A stretch of 57,180 nt of DNA from Pseudomonadota bacterium (lineage in GTDB: Bacteria; Pseudomonadota; Alphaproteobacteria; Caulobacterales; Caulobacteraceae): contig JAFECT010000017.1 in NCBI GenBank assembly GCA_018241995.1, forward strand, positions 1 through 57,180, in the 5' to 3' direction. The translations under genes were made by a program, and so were the position numbers. Positions within the stretch are counted from its first letter, which is position 1; each line of letters starts with the position of its first letter. The notes under the pieces were generated by a model, which was not told where the DNA came from, searched no databases, and saw nothing but the letters and a program-made list of their open reading frames with translations. Positions 33,192 through 41,146 of this stretch are shown here, in pieces.

Positions 33192-34337
33192 TCAGGCGAC
33201 TTTGAGTTGCTGGTGCGCGTCTCGGCACAGCGGCTCAAAAATGTGCTCCGCAAGATGGCGCACTACGGGAACAGCAACGCCATCGCCCGTAAGGTGGTAC
33301 GCGTCATTGTATCGGCGAGGCAGGATATAGCTGTCCGCCAGCCCCATAAGGCGGGCGGTTTCTCGCGCTGAAATCAGACGTGTGCGCACCCGATAGCCGT
33401 CAACCACCATGATGACTTGACGACTGGAGCCGCCCGCTGGAGTCCGAAGACATCCTGCAACCTCGTCGAAGCGGACCTCGGCACGTTGGACTTTGCTGCC
33501 GGTCTCGTCGAAGCGCGTACGCCGATATACCCCGCCGACAATGCGTCGGCCGGTGGTCTTGGCTTCCTCGACCTTCCGGAGATTCACCGTCGACATCATG
33601 TCGAGCAGCTTTTTCGTTTGAGCCTGAGTGTGCCACTCCACATCCTCGGGCTCCTCCTCGATCAGGTCGCCGAAGGATTGGGCGCGCGGGCCCGGAAGGG
33701 GAAGCTTCCACCAAATGAGCTTTTCGAGCGTCGTAGCCGGTAGCGCCTCGATGGCCCGGCATAGCGCCCGCGTATGGAACGGGGCTTCAGGTGCTTCGAC
33801 CATCAATTCGGCCGGGACTTCCGCATCCTCTCGAACGCCAATGACGAAAAGGCGCGGTCGCGATTGCGGCACGAACAGTTCGGCGTTTATGACCAAGGTG
33901 CCGAAGCGGTATCCGGCCTCCGCAAACGTCTTGCAGATAGCCTCGAAGTCTTTACCGCCGTGCGAAGTGAGCGTCCCACATACGTTCTCGACCGCGACAA
34001 TCTTCGGTGCCCGCCCATCTGCAATCAGTCCGCCGATCACGTCCCAGAAGGGATAGAACGTCCCGGATCGGTCGCCGCTCAAGCCGGCGCCGTTTCCTGC
34101 GAGCGACAGATCCTGGCAGGGAAAGGAACCCCAAACGAGATCGGCGTGACCTTGGAGAGAGCTAGTCTCGATCTTGCGGATGTCGCCAACATGGAGTTCG
34201 CCGCCAGTCCCCCAGTTCGCCTGGTAGGTCAGGCCTTTCTTCGCGTCGAAATCATTGGCGAAAAGGCAGCGCCATCCCGATCCCAGGCCTGCGCGAGCCA
34301 TGCCGCCGCCGGCGAAGAACTCGTAGAAACTAGCCAT
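33192..34337 (-). CDS. DNA (cytosine-5-)-methyltransferase
   Basis: 381 residues with the ordered C5-methylase motifs: I FYEFFAGGGMARAGL (SAM binding), IV SFPCQDLSLAG with catalytic Cys74, VI VENV (116-119), VIII QSRPRLFVIG (158-167), and IX-X near the C-terminus (VIMVVDGYRVRTRLISARET, NDAYHLTGDGVAVPV). The region between VIII and IX is the target-recognition domain; it does not let me name the site. The start overlaps the upstream regulator by 8 nt. It protects host DNA against the GIY-YIG enzyme. Confidence 0.93.
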   Translation of the reverse strand: MASFYEFFAGGGMARAGLGSGWRCLFANDFDAKKGLTYQANWGTGGELHVGDIRKIETSSLQGHADLVWGSFPCQDLSLAGNGAGLSGDRSGTFYPFWDVIGGLIADGRAPKIVAVENVCGTLTSHGGKDFEAICKTFAEAGYRFGTLVINAELFVPQSRPRLFVIGVREDAEVPAELMVEAPEAPFHTRALCRAIEALPATTLEKLIWWKLPLPGPRAQSFGDLIEEEPEDVEWHTQAQTKKLLDMMSTVNLRKVEEAKTTGRRIVGGVYRRTRFDETGSKVQRAEVRFDEVAGCLRTPAGGSSRQVIMVVDGYRVRTRLISARETARLMGLADSYILPRRYNDAYHLTGDGVAVPVVRHLAEHIFEPLCRDAHQQLKVA

Positions 34338-34536
34338 GCCGACGCTCCTCGAGCTCAGGCAGGTTTGCGACGTCGCGCGCCAGCTTCTCCTCCACTGCTT
34401 CGGTTAGCCAAGTGTTACGAGACACATGGCCCGAACGCGCAGCACGCGCCCGGTCGATCGCAGCAAACGTCTCTGCCGAGAGCCGCAGATTGATGCGGTC
34501 TAATGCGCTGGGAGAATTGCTCGGTGAATCAGTCAT
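34330..34536 (-). CDS. Ribbon-helix-helix (Arc/MetJ-like) regulator of the RM operon
   Basis: 68 residues: RINLRLSAETFAAIDRARAA then SRNTWLTEAVEEKLA is the strand-helix-helix pattern of a dimeric RHH DNA-binding protein. It is the first gene of the operon and overlaps the methyltransferase by 8 nt. Its position matches that of controller (C) proteins in RM systems, which are normally helix-turn-helix; an RHH controller is less usual. The start is the ATG within the TGGCGCC repeat block, strongly suggesting autoregulation. An antitoxin-like role is an alternative. Confidence 0.75.
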   Translation of the reverse strand: MTDSPSNSPSALDRINLRLSAETFAAIDRARAARSGHVSRNTWLTEAVEEKLARDVANLPELEERRHG

Positions 34537-34566
34537 GGCGCCACGGTGGCGCCTGCATGGCGCCAT
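34536..34566 (-). promoter_or_regulatory. Triple TGGCGCC operator at the start of the RM operon
   Basis: TGGCGCC occurs at 34536, 34547 and 34558, an exact 11-bp period (one helical turn); the first and third extend to the palindrome TGGCGCCA. The block overlaps the RHH start codon and lies in the divergent region with the neighbouring gene. This is what a cooperatively binding RHH dimer array would recognise. Confidence 0.65.
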
Positions 34567-34622
34567 GTCTATCGTTCACATTATGTTCCCATCTGGAAAA
34601 AATGCAAATCAGGAGTAGTAAA

Positions 34623-34649
34623 ATGGAGTGCGACACGGCTCGACGTTGA
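34623..34649 (+). CDS. Possible 8-codon leader peptide
   Basis: AGGAG at 34611 sits 7 nt before this ATG, which encodes MECDTARR and ends in TGA overlapping the next ATG (TGATG). The real protein start has no other good ribosome binding site. Alternatively the downstream protein starts at the GTG at 34628 and this leader is not used. Confidence 0.35.
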   Translation: MECDTARR

Positions 34650-35215
34650 TGACCGCCCCAGAGATACGCCAGAACCTTGATCTCAGCCTCTTGGAGATCC
34701 TGAGCGATGAAGCTTTGGACGCGGCGGACGATGTTGGCGAACTCGACGGGAACCAGCACTACAGCGATCTGAGCATCGCGACTTGGGATGATGTCCGCTT
34801 CGCGCTTGAGCGCGAAGCGTCGCTTATCGAAGAGATTGCTAGGGCGCTCGACCCGGCAGCTGCGGAGCAAACAGCACTTGAGGCGCGGGATGACGACGAT
34901 GAGCGCGAAGCGCTCTGGCATCTGGATATCGGAGTGGCCGCGGCGGTCGTGGCGCTCAACGCTCTCGGCGCCCATACAGTGCTTAGCTGCAACGGTGGGG
35001 CCTTCGGCGGTAGCCACTTGCGCGATTTTCCATCCATTCGCTTCTGCCCGCGCCGCGTGCGCGTCGAAGTGTTGTTAGAGTTGGCGCGGGATAGCGATGT
35101 GGGGTTGGACGTCGAAGAACACCGAGCCCTGCTTTACGGGCGTTCTATCGAGGATATGCAGCGGTTCGCCGCACTGGCGCTCGAGCGGTTTGGCCGGGAC
35201 CAGATTCAGGAATAG
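34649..35215 (+). CDS. Conserved hypothetical protein with CNGGAFGG motif
   Basis: 188 residues, soluble. The centre holds WHLDIGVAAAVVALNALGAH followed by SCNGGAFGGSHLRDFPSIRF; a CNGGAFGG motif with a following His is, to my memory, shared by scattered uncharacterised bacterial proteins. The Cys-Asn-Gly-Gly cluster and His suggest an active or binding site. The N-terminal part is acidic. It diverges from the RM operon and shares its regulatory gap, so it may be a cargo or accessory gene of the island. Function unknown. Confidence 0.65.
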   Translation: MTAPEIRQNLDLSLLEILSDEALDAADDVGELDGNQHYSDLSIATWDDVRFALEREASLIEEIARALDPAAAEQTALEARDDDDEREALWHLDIGVAAAVVALNALGAHTVLSCNGGAFGGSHLRDFPSIRFCPRRVRVEVLLELARDSDVGLDVEEHRALLYGRSIEDMQRFAALALERFGRDQIQE

Positions 35216-35257
35216 GCGCTGCTCGGGCTAGGCGACAGCGTCTCGGATTCGCCCCCC

Positions 35258-35638
35258 TCACTCCCACGTCACCGCCCCCTTCGGGAACCCGTCTCTCTGC
35301 ACGCGCACGATGCAGAAGCGGTGGCCGGTCGGGGCGCGCATGACGACCCAGCGTTCCTTGCGCACGTCGACCGTGGCGCCGAGCTTTTCCAGGCGGGCGA
35401 CTTCGGCGGGGATGTCGTCGGTCTCGATGTCGATGTGCACGCGGCTTTCGTGGCTGACGCGCTGGATCTGCACGCTGAGCTCGTCGGGCGGGGTCTCGAG
35501 CATCACATAGTCGCCGCGCGTGCCCGGATGGTCGGGATCGACTGGCCGGCCGAGCGCGGCGGCCCAGAAGCGGGCGGCGGCGGCGATGTCGTCGGTGTTG
35601 CAGTCGATCAGGATTCCGTTGATGCGCGAACGGTGCAT
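35258..35638 (-). CDS. Glyoxalase-like (VOC) domain protein
   Basis: 126 residues: INGILIDCNTDDIAAAARFW, VQIQRVSHESRVHIDIETDD, then PTGHRFCIVRVQRDGFP. This matches the small glyoxalase-like single-domain VOC group with a conserved His in VHIDIET. Cytosolic; substrate unknown. High GC resumes here, marking the right edge of the island. Confidence 0.82.
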   Translation of the reverse strand: MHRSRINGILIDCNTDDIAAAARFWAAALGRPVDPDHPGTRGDYVMLETPPDELSVQIQRVSHESRVHIDIETDDIPAEVARLEKLGATVDVRKERWVVMRAPTGHRFCIVRVQRDGFPKGAVTWE

Positions 35639-35777
35639 GGGGGCCTCTTTGGGGTGTAGCCGGCTGGATCGCCGGGCGCGGTCGCGGCCTCGGCGATACG
35701 GCTCAGGTGGGCGGCCGGGCTCGCGCGCGCAACGGGCGTGGGGGCGCGGTGAAAGCGGGTCCCTGGCGGACCGAGGC

Positions 35778-36647
35778 CTACTTCCGCCCTTTCTTCGCCT
35801 CCGCCTCGCGCCGCTTCTCCTCCTCCGCCATCACCTTCTGCATCAGGGTCTGGGGCAGCTCGCTGCGTTCCAGCTTCTTGTCGTGGTTCTTGTCGAGTTT
35901 CTCGAACCGGCGGTCGGCGGCGGCCATCCATTCCGCGTGGCTGACCTTGAAGTCGAGGTCGGCGTCGGAGCCTCGGACGGGTTCGGGTTCGGCCAGGAAG
36001 CCGAACAGGGCGGCGCCGGTCATGGCGTCCCTGAGGGCGCCCTTGGGGTTGCCGACGGCCTCGCCCACGCTGTCCTCGGGGCGGCGACGGCGGCGGCCGG
36101 CCTTGGCCAGCTCGTTCTGGGTCAGCACGTCCTGGGCGGTCAGGCCATCAGCGACGTGGGGCAGGATTTCGGGCGCGACCTTGGTCTCGTAGTCGCCGAC
36201 CTCGAAGCCGTCGATGACGTTGTCGTGGTTCTCGTCCAGCACCTTGAAGAAGCGCTCGGCGTCGGCGCGGAACTCGGCCTGGCTGATCGTCCCGTCGTGG
36301 TCGGTATCGGCGCCGGTGAACCACTGCTCGACCGGATAGGGCTGGCCGAAGGGGGCGCGGAAGGGCTCGCCCATCGGCGAGATGAAGATCTGCTGGCGCT
36401 TGGGGCGCTCGGTGGGCCGCGTCTCGGGTGAGGCGTTGGGCAGGTCTTCGGTGCGCGCGATCGGAGCGGGCTTGCCGGCCTCGGGGGTCGCTTCGGGCGG
36501 CGGGGCGGGGACGCGGCGCGCCGTGGCCATGGGGCCATCGGGCGAGGCGGCGGCGGACGCGGGCGCGGCCGGCGCGGGCGCCGACTGCGCCAGGACCGCG
36601 GCCGGCGCCAGGGACAGGAGGGCTGCGAGCGTCAGCCTTCGGATCAT
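35778..36647 (-). CDS. Exported EF-hand protein, copy 1
   Basis: 289 residues with a signal peptide (ending AVLAQ, about 21) and a Pro/Ala-rich spacer (22-85). FISPMGEPFRAPFGQPYPVE then leads into EF-hand loops DTDHDGTISQAEF and DENHDNVIDGFEV, and, after a RRRRRPED linker, DADLDFKVSHAEW and DKNHDKKLERSEL. Loops 1 and 2 have near-canonical Ca ligands. A paralog follows upstream in the same orientation, sharing the FISPMGEPFR block. Probably a periplasmic calcium-binding or sensing protein. The C-terminus is a highly charged helix (EEEKRREAEAKKGRK). Confidence 0.85.
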   Translation of the reverse strand: MIRRLTLAALLSLAPAAVLAQSAPAPAAPASAAASPDGPMATARRVPAPPPEATPEAGKPAPIARTEDLPNASPETRPTERPKRQQIFISPMGEPFRAPFGQPYPVEQWFTGADTDHDGTISQAEFRADAERFFKVLDENHDNVIDGFEVGDYETKVAPEILPHVADGLTAQDVLTQNELAKAGRRRRRPEDSVGEAVGNPKGALRDAMTGAALFGFLAEPEPVRGSDADLDFKVSHAEWMAAADRRFEKLDKNHDKKLERSELPQTLMQKVMAEEEKRREAEAKKGRK

Positions 36648-36775
36648 GGGTGCTCCCTTGGCGCGGGCCGGCGTGGCCCGGTCAGAACCTTGTGCGCGGC
36701 GAGGCTGACGCGCCTAAGCGTCGAAATATAGGCGCCGCGCCCCGAGCCGTCATTGGGCGTCATGGGCCGGCGGCC

Positions 36776-37507
36776 TCAGCCGAACCTTTTCTTGTAATAG
36801 GCGCTCAGCTGCTGGATCGGCGTCTGGGGCAGCTCGTCGTGGATCAGCTTGCCCTTGTGCTTGACGTCGATGCGGTCGAAGCGGCGGTCGGCGGCCTCCA
36901 TCCACTCGCGTAGCGAGACGCGGAAGTCGATGTTGGTGTCGCAGCCGTGCACGGGGTCGGGGTCTTCCAGGAAGCCGTACTTGCCCGCGCCGCGGCGGCT
37001 GTTGATGAGCAGGGAGGCGTCGCCGCGCTCGGCCAGGCGGTTCTTGTCGATGCGGCTGCCGCCGTTGGCGCCCAGCATCACCTGCGGCGCCTCGCCGTTG
37101 GGGCCGCGCATGTCGTCGTAGGTTTCCTTGCGGCCGGCGTTCTCGCGCTGGGCGTCGGTCAGGAGGATGTCGGCGGTGATCTCCGGCGCGACGTGGTTCT
37201 CGTAGTTCTTGATCTCCTCGCCGTCGAGGATGCCGTCGCCGTCGGCGTCGAGCTGCTTGAAGAAGCGCAGGGCGTCGGCGCGGAACTCGGCCTTGGTGAC
37301 CACCCCGTCGTGGTCGGCGTCGGCGCCCGCGAACCACTGCTCCACCGGATAGGGCTCGTCGGCGGCGGCGCGGAAGGGCTCGCCCATGGGCGAGATGAAC
37401 ATCTGGGTCAGCTTCTTCTTGCCAGTTCCTTGGGGGGCGTCCTGGGCCGAGGCGGCTGCGCCCACGGCCAGGGCGACGGCGATGGCCATCGTGGTTCGGA
37501 TCATCAT
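36776..37507 (-). CDS. Exported EF-hand protein, copy 2
   Basis: 243 residues, signal peptide ending ASAQ. It shares TQMFISPMGEPFRA and YPVEQWFAGADADHDG with the neighbouring EF-hand protein. Loops DADHDGVVTKAEF and DADGDGILDGEEI are canonical; the later pair (DTNIDFRVSLREW, DVKHKGKLIHDEL) is degenerate, lacking ligands at several positions. A Cys (VHGCDTN) is present. Transcribed leftward toward copy 1, with 128 bp between; co-transcription is possible. Confidence 0.85.
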   Translation of the reverse strand: MMIRTTMAIAVALAVGAAASAQDAPQGTGKKKLTQMFISPMGEPFRAAADEPYPVEQWFAGADADHDGVVTKAEFRADALRFFKQLDADGDGILDGEEIKNYENHVAPEITADILLTDAQRENAGRKETYDDMRGPNGEAPQVMLGANGGSRIDKNRLAERGDASLLINSRRGAGKYGFLEDPDPVHGCDTNIDFRVSLREWMEAADRRFDRIDVKHKGKLIHDELPQTPIQQLSAYYKKRFG

Positions 37508-37609
37508 GTGCGTACGCCCCTGAAGACTTGTGCCCTTGAAGAACCGCCAAGATGGAGGAGCGTCAAGGCGAAATCAGGTCGCGGGTGTTCAGGGAGAAGG
37601 AAGGACTGG

Positions 37610-37937
37610 AACCACGAACCTCACGAACCCCACGAACGCGCTGTGGGGGCCTGTTCTCTACTCCGCCCTTCCCCGAGCAAGCGGGGACCCAGGCTTTTTC
37701 ACCACAAAGGTCACAAAGGTCACAAAGGGGTCGAGAGAACCCTGCGCCCTTCGCGGTGCGCCTATCGACGCGCTCCGCTCGTCCTTAAGCGACTGGCGCA
37801 ACCGGTTCGATCCAAGCTCCGCACCCCTTGTGTCCTTTGTGACCTTTGTGGTGAGCCTTTGTTGAGGCCGAAGGCCTCGTTCGTGTGGTTCGTGAGGTTC
37901 GTGGTTCAGAGAAGCCTGGGTCCCCGCTTGCGCGGGA
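37610..37937. repeat. Interlocked intergenic inverted repeats
   Basis: Three pairs of arms occupy the 460-bp gap: GAACCACGAACCTCACGAAC (37609-37638) with its complement at 37880-37907; CACCACAAAGGTCACAAAGG (37700-37731) with 37824-37854; and CAAGCGGGGACCCAGGCTT (37678-37696) with AAGCCTGGGTCCCCGCTTG (37912-37930). The last pair crosses the first rather than nesting. No gene. Confidence 0.75.
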
Positions 37938-37967
37938 AAATGCGGAAGAAAAGAAGCGCGCCGCCGC

Positions 37968-39728
37968 TCAGCTCTCCCCCGTCAGCTCCTGCCGGGTCTT
38001 CTCCAGCTCCTCCGCGTACCTTCGCGCCGCATAGGTCTCGGTGACCAGGCCCAGGACCTTGCCGTCGGGGTCGGTGACGGCCAGTTCGTCGCCGCCGCTC
38101 TTTTCGAAGGCGGCCATGACGGTGCGGATGTCGGCGGCGGGGCGCAGCGAGGCGCCGCACTGGCGCGCCAGATCGGCGACGGGCTTTTCCGCGTCGACGC
38201 TAGCGGCGTAGGCGTCCGCCGTCAGCACCAGGCCGTAGTAGTGCTCCTGCTCGTCGGTCACGATCACCCGCTGGGTGGAGCCCAGGGGGAACCTCCGCCG
38301 GAACTCCGCCACCGTCATGGCGGCGGGCGCGGTCGGCACGTTCTTGCGCATCATGGAACCCGCCGTCAGCGAGCGGATGCGGCCGATGTCGTGCGCCGAG
38401 CGGATGGTCTCGCCGCGCAGGTGGAAGCGCCAGGTTGAGAAGGAATAGCCGAAGAACTCGCGCACCATGATGCTGCACACCAGGGCCGCGGCCAGGGTCG
38501 CGCCGGCCAGGGGGAAGTCGCCGGTGGTCTCCAAGACCAGGAAGCTCATGGTCAGGGGCCCGCCCACGATGCCCGCCGCCATGGCCGCCATGCCGACCAG
38601 CGCCGTGACGGTGGAATCGGGCAGGGAATGCACCCCCATAAGGTTCAGCACGATCCAGTAGATTTGGCCCAGCAGCGCCCCCAGGAACAGGGAGGCGAAG
38701 AACAGCCCGCCCCGGAAGCCCGAGCCCAGCGACACGGCGGAGGCCACCGCCTTCAGCACGAAGATGATGGCGAGCGCCTTCAGCGTCGCCATGGTGGCCA
38801 GGTGGCGCTCGAGCGCGCCGTGGCCGGACGCCAGCACCTCGGGCGAGAAGGCGGCGATGGCGGCCACCACCAGGCCGCCGAACGCGGGCTGCAGCCAGCG
38901 GGGCAGGCCGCGGTTGGTCTGCACTTCCACCAGATTGACCATGCGCATGACGATCACGCCGGCGCCCGCGGCGATGACGCCCAGGCCGGCGCAGATCAGA
39001 TAGTCCTCCGGCCCCAGATTGACCCCTTGCGCCTCGATCAGATTGGGCGGGCCGCCCAGCGCCTGGCCCATCAGGTATCCGGCGAGCGACGCGCCCACGA
39101 TGGGGGCGACATTGGCCACGGTGTAGGAGCCGACGATCAGCTCGAACGCGTAGAAGGCCCCGGTCAGGGGCGCGCCGAAGGCTGCGGCGATGGCGGCGCC
39201 CGCGCCCGCTCCGGTCAGGATGCGCAGGTCGCTGCGCCGGGCCTGCAGCTTGATCCCGGCGGCGGAGGCCGCGCCCGCGCCGATCTGGGCGTAGGCGGCC
39301 TCCAGCCCCACCGAGGCGCCGAAGCCGTTGGAGATCAGGGTCTGGGCCGTCAGGAACAGGCTGTCGATCAGCGACATCTGTCCGCCGCGCAGCGCATTGG
39401 CCTCGACCGGGTCGACGATGGCGGCGGGGCGGCGGCGCTTCCACAGCAGGGTCAGGCCGCCCAGCACGAGCCCACCGACCGGCAGCCAGATCAGCCGCCA
39501 CAGCGGCACATAGGGCTCGGAAGACAGCCGCTCGCCGAAGCGCACGCCGAACAGCCACTCGTGCGCCTTGAAGCTGGCCTCCTGCAGCAGGTGAGTCGCG
39601 CCCCCCGCGAACAGGCCCAGCACCACCGCCACGAACAGCAGCCACAGCTCGCTCTCGCGCACCAGATTGCGCAGCCACCGCACATAGGCCGGCGCCGCCC
39701 GCGCCAGCTCGGCGGGCAGGGTGACCAT
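37968..39728 (-). CDS. CLC-family chloride channel/transporter with CBS domains
   Basis: About 586 residues. The membrane core has the CLC landmarks: GASVGLEAAYAQIGAGA (gating Glu region, family form GREGP), FYAFELIVGSY (Glu at the internal proton-transfer position), and SLGSGFRGGLFFASLFLGA (GxFxP region). The C-terminal 160 residues contain a CBS pair (SMMRKNVPTAPAAMTVAEFR ... and a second ending LAVTDPDGKVLGLVTE), which usually bind adenine nucleotides. Retained glutamates favour a Cl-/H+ antiporter. The start is uncertain: ATG at 39728 or an in-frame GTG ten codons upstream; neither has a good ribosome binding site. A longer frame runs into the adjacent repeat. Confidence 0.88.
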   Translation of the reverse strand: MVTLPAELARAAPAYVRWLRNLVRESELWLLFVAVVLGLFAGGATHLLQEASFKAHEWLFGVRFGERLSSEPYVPLWRLIWLPVGGLVLGGLTLLWKRRRPAAIVDPVEANALRGGQMSLIDSLFLTAQTLISNGFGASVGLEAAYAQIGAGAASAAGIKLQARRSDLRILTGAGAGAAIAAAFGAPLTGAFYAFELIVGSYTVANVAPIVGASLAGYLMGQALGGPPNLIEAQGVNLGPEDYLICAGLGVIAAGAGVIVMRMVNLVEVQTNRGLPRWLQPAFGGLVVAAIAAFSPEVLASGHGALERHLATMATLKALAIIFVLKAVASAVSLGSGFRGGLFFASLFLGALLGQIYWIVLNLMGVHSLPDSTVTALVGMAAMAAGIVGGPLTMSFLVLETTGDFPLAGATLAAALVCSIMVREFFGYSFSTWRFHLRGETIRSAHDIGRIRSLTAGSMMRKNVPTAPAAMTVAEFRRRFPLGSTQRVIVTDEQEHYYGLVLTADAYAASVDAEKPVADLARQCGASLRPAADIRTVMAAFEKSGGDELAVTDPDGKVLGLVTETYAARRYAEELEKTRQELTGES

Positions 39729-39844
39729 GGACTGCTGACGGCGGCGGGTGTCGCTCACGGATTGGGTGCTGTGGCTGATGTGGGTGAAGCGATAGGCCGT
39801 GGGGGCGGGGGGCTCAAGTCTGCTCTCGGTTGCGGAGAGCGAGA

Positions 39845-40008
39845 CCCTCTCCCGATCGGGAGAGGGAGGGACCCGCGCCGTCAGGCGTGGGAGGGTGAGG
39901 GACACCGCGCTGTCAGTGCGGGGAGCTCCTCGTTCTGAACCCCCTGTGACCCTCATCCTCCCCATTGCTTCGCAACGGGTCCCTTCCTTCTCCCGACCGG
40001 GAGAAGGA
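39845..40008. repeat. Intergenic inverted repeat, family C copy 3
   Basis: Reverse orientation of the copies at 19191 and 22481: starts CCCTCTCCCGATCGGGAGAG, ends CTTCTCCCGACCGGGAGAAG, with GGGTGAGGGACAC and GACCCTCATCCTCC inside. It fills the 350-bp divergent gap between the CLC and SDR genes. Confidence 0.85.
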
Positions 40009-40076
40009 CGAGGAACGCAGGCTTGGCGCCCTCTTCCCGCCACGCTACCCCTGCGCTTCCTTTCGGAGCGCACACC

Positions 40077-40895
40077 ATGACCGACTTCTCAGGCCTGACC
40101 GTCCTGGTCACCGGCTCCTCCACCGGCCTGGGGTCGGCGGTCGCCGTCGGGGCGGCCAAGCGCGGCGCGAAGGGCGTGATTGTCAACTATTCGTCCAGCC
40201 AGGCGGAGGGCGAGGCGACCGCCGACCTGTGCCGGGATGCGGGCGCGCAGGTGAAGCTGGTCCAGGCCAATGTCGCCGACGACGGGGACTGCCGGAAGCT
40301 GGCGGAGGCGGCCGCCGGGTGGGGCCGGCTCGACGCCCTGGTCAACAACGCCGGCCTGACCAAGTTCGCCCCCAACCACGCCGACCTCGATGCGCTCCAG
40401 GCCGAGGACTTCCACCGGCTTTATGGCGTCAACGTCATCGGCGCCTATCAGATGATCCGCGCCTGCCGGGGCCTGCTGGAAGCCGGGTCCGAGGCCACAG
40501 GCCGCGCCTCGGCAGTGGTCAATGTCTCCTCGATCGCGGCGCTGAACGGCACGGGCTCCAGCGTCGCCTATGCGGCCTCCAAGGGCGCGCTCAACACCAT
40601 GACCATCTCGCTCGCCCGCGCGCTCGCGCCGAAAATCCGCGTCAACGCGCTCTGCCCCGGCCTGATCGACACCCCCTGGTTCCTGAAAGGCCCCGGCGGC
40701 AAGGACCAGCTCGACAAGATGCGCGCCTGGGCGATCGAAGCCATGCCCCTGAAAGCCGCCTCCAAGCCCGAAGACATCGGCGACGTGGCCCTGTTCCTGG
40801 CCGGCCCCCACTCGCGCCACATGAGCGGCGAACGGGTCGAGGTCGACGCCGGCTTCCACCTGATCACGCCGGTGCCGCATCGGGATGTGAAGTAG
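40077..40895 (+). CDS. Short-chain dehydrogenase/reductase
   Basis: 272 residues, classical SDR. Cofactor motif TGSSTGLG (12-19), NNAG, SSIAALNG and the catalytic YAASK with Tyr165 and Lys169 are present. NYSSSQAEGEA after the second strand suggests NADP(H) rather than NAD(H) because no Asp ends that strand. Substrate unknown. CGGAG precedes the ATG; upstream in-frame codons are repeat-derived. Confidence 0.9.
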   Translation: MTDFSGLTVLVTGSSTGLGSAVAVGAAKRGAKGVIVNYSSSQAEGEATADLCRDAGAQVKLVQANVADDGDCRKLAEAAAGWGRLDALVNNAGLTKFAPNHADLDALQAEDFHRLYGVNVIGAYQMIRACRGLLEAGSEATGRASAVVNVSSIAALNGTGSSVAYAASKGALNTMTISLARALAPKIRVNALCPGLIDTPWFLKGPGGKDQLDKMRAWAIEAMPLKAASKPEDIGDVALFLAGPHSRHMSGERVEVDAGFHLITPVPHRDVK

Positions 40896-40939
40896 GGGGC
40901 GAGATTCCGTAGTCGCCCCAAACGCTGTAGAGTGCTGAT

Positions 40940-41146
40940 ATGGCGCGCCACCCTTCACGCTCTCACAAGCCTGCCATAGCGCCCTTCACGCTGGGCGCCG
41001 CGGCGATGGAAAAGCTGGCGGCGGTCGAGGGGATCACCTTCACCCCCGCGATGCGGCGCAAGATCGAGGCCGCCCGCGACCCCAGGCTGACGGCCGATCA
41101 GCGCCGCGCAATCCTGCTGGCCGGGCTCGGCGGATCGCGCTCCTGA
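40940..41146 (+). CDS. VbhA-like antitoxin paired with the Fic protein
   Basis: 68 residues. The block MEKLAAVEGITFTP followed by RRKIEAARDPRLTADQRRAI resembles the VbhA/FicA antitoxin helix whose Glu in [S/T]xxxE[G/N] blocks ATP positioning in Fic; here the first position is Leu instead of Ser/Thr (LAAVEG). It directly precedes the Fic gene and its TGA overlaps the proposed Fic start. The basic N-terminus is not part of the motif. Assignment rests mostly on location plus the EG motif. Confidence 0.65.
   Translation: MARHPSRSHKPAIAPFTLGAAAMEKLAAVEGITFTPAMRRKIEAARDPRLTADQRRAILLAGLGGSRS

Noticed and set aside
34536..34566. GGCGCC repeats taken as recognition sites of the resident RM system
   Set aside because: Considered because RM promoters may carry their own sites, but three copies at exact helical spacing fit an operator better, and specificity cannot be read from the proteins.
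39729..40073. N-terminal extension of the CLC protein by about 115 residues
   Set aside because: The extra codons come from the family C repeat and would precede the first membrane helix with an unrelated basic tail.
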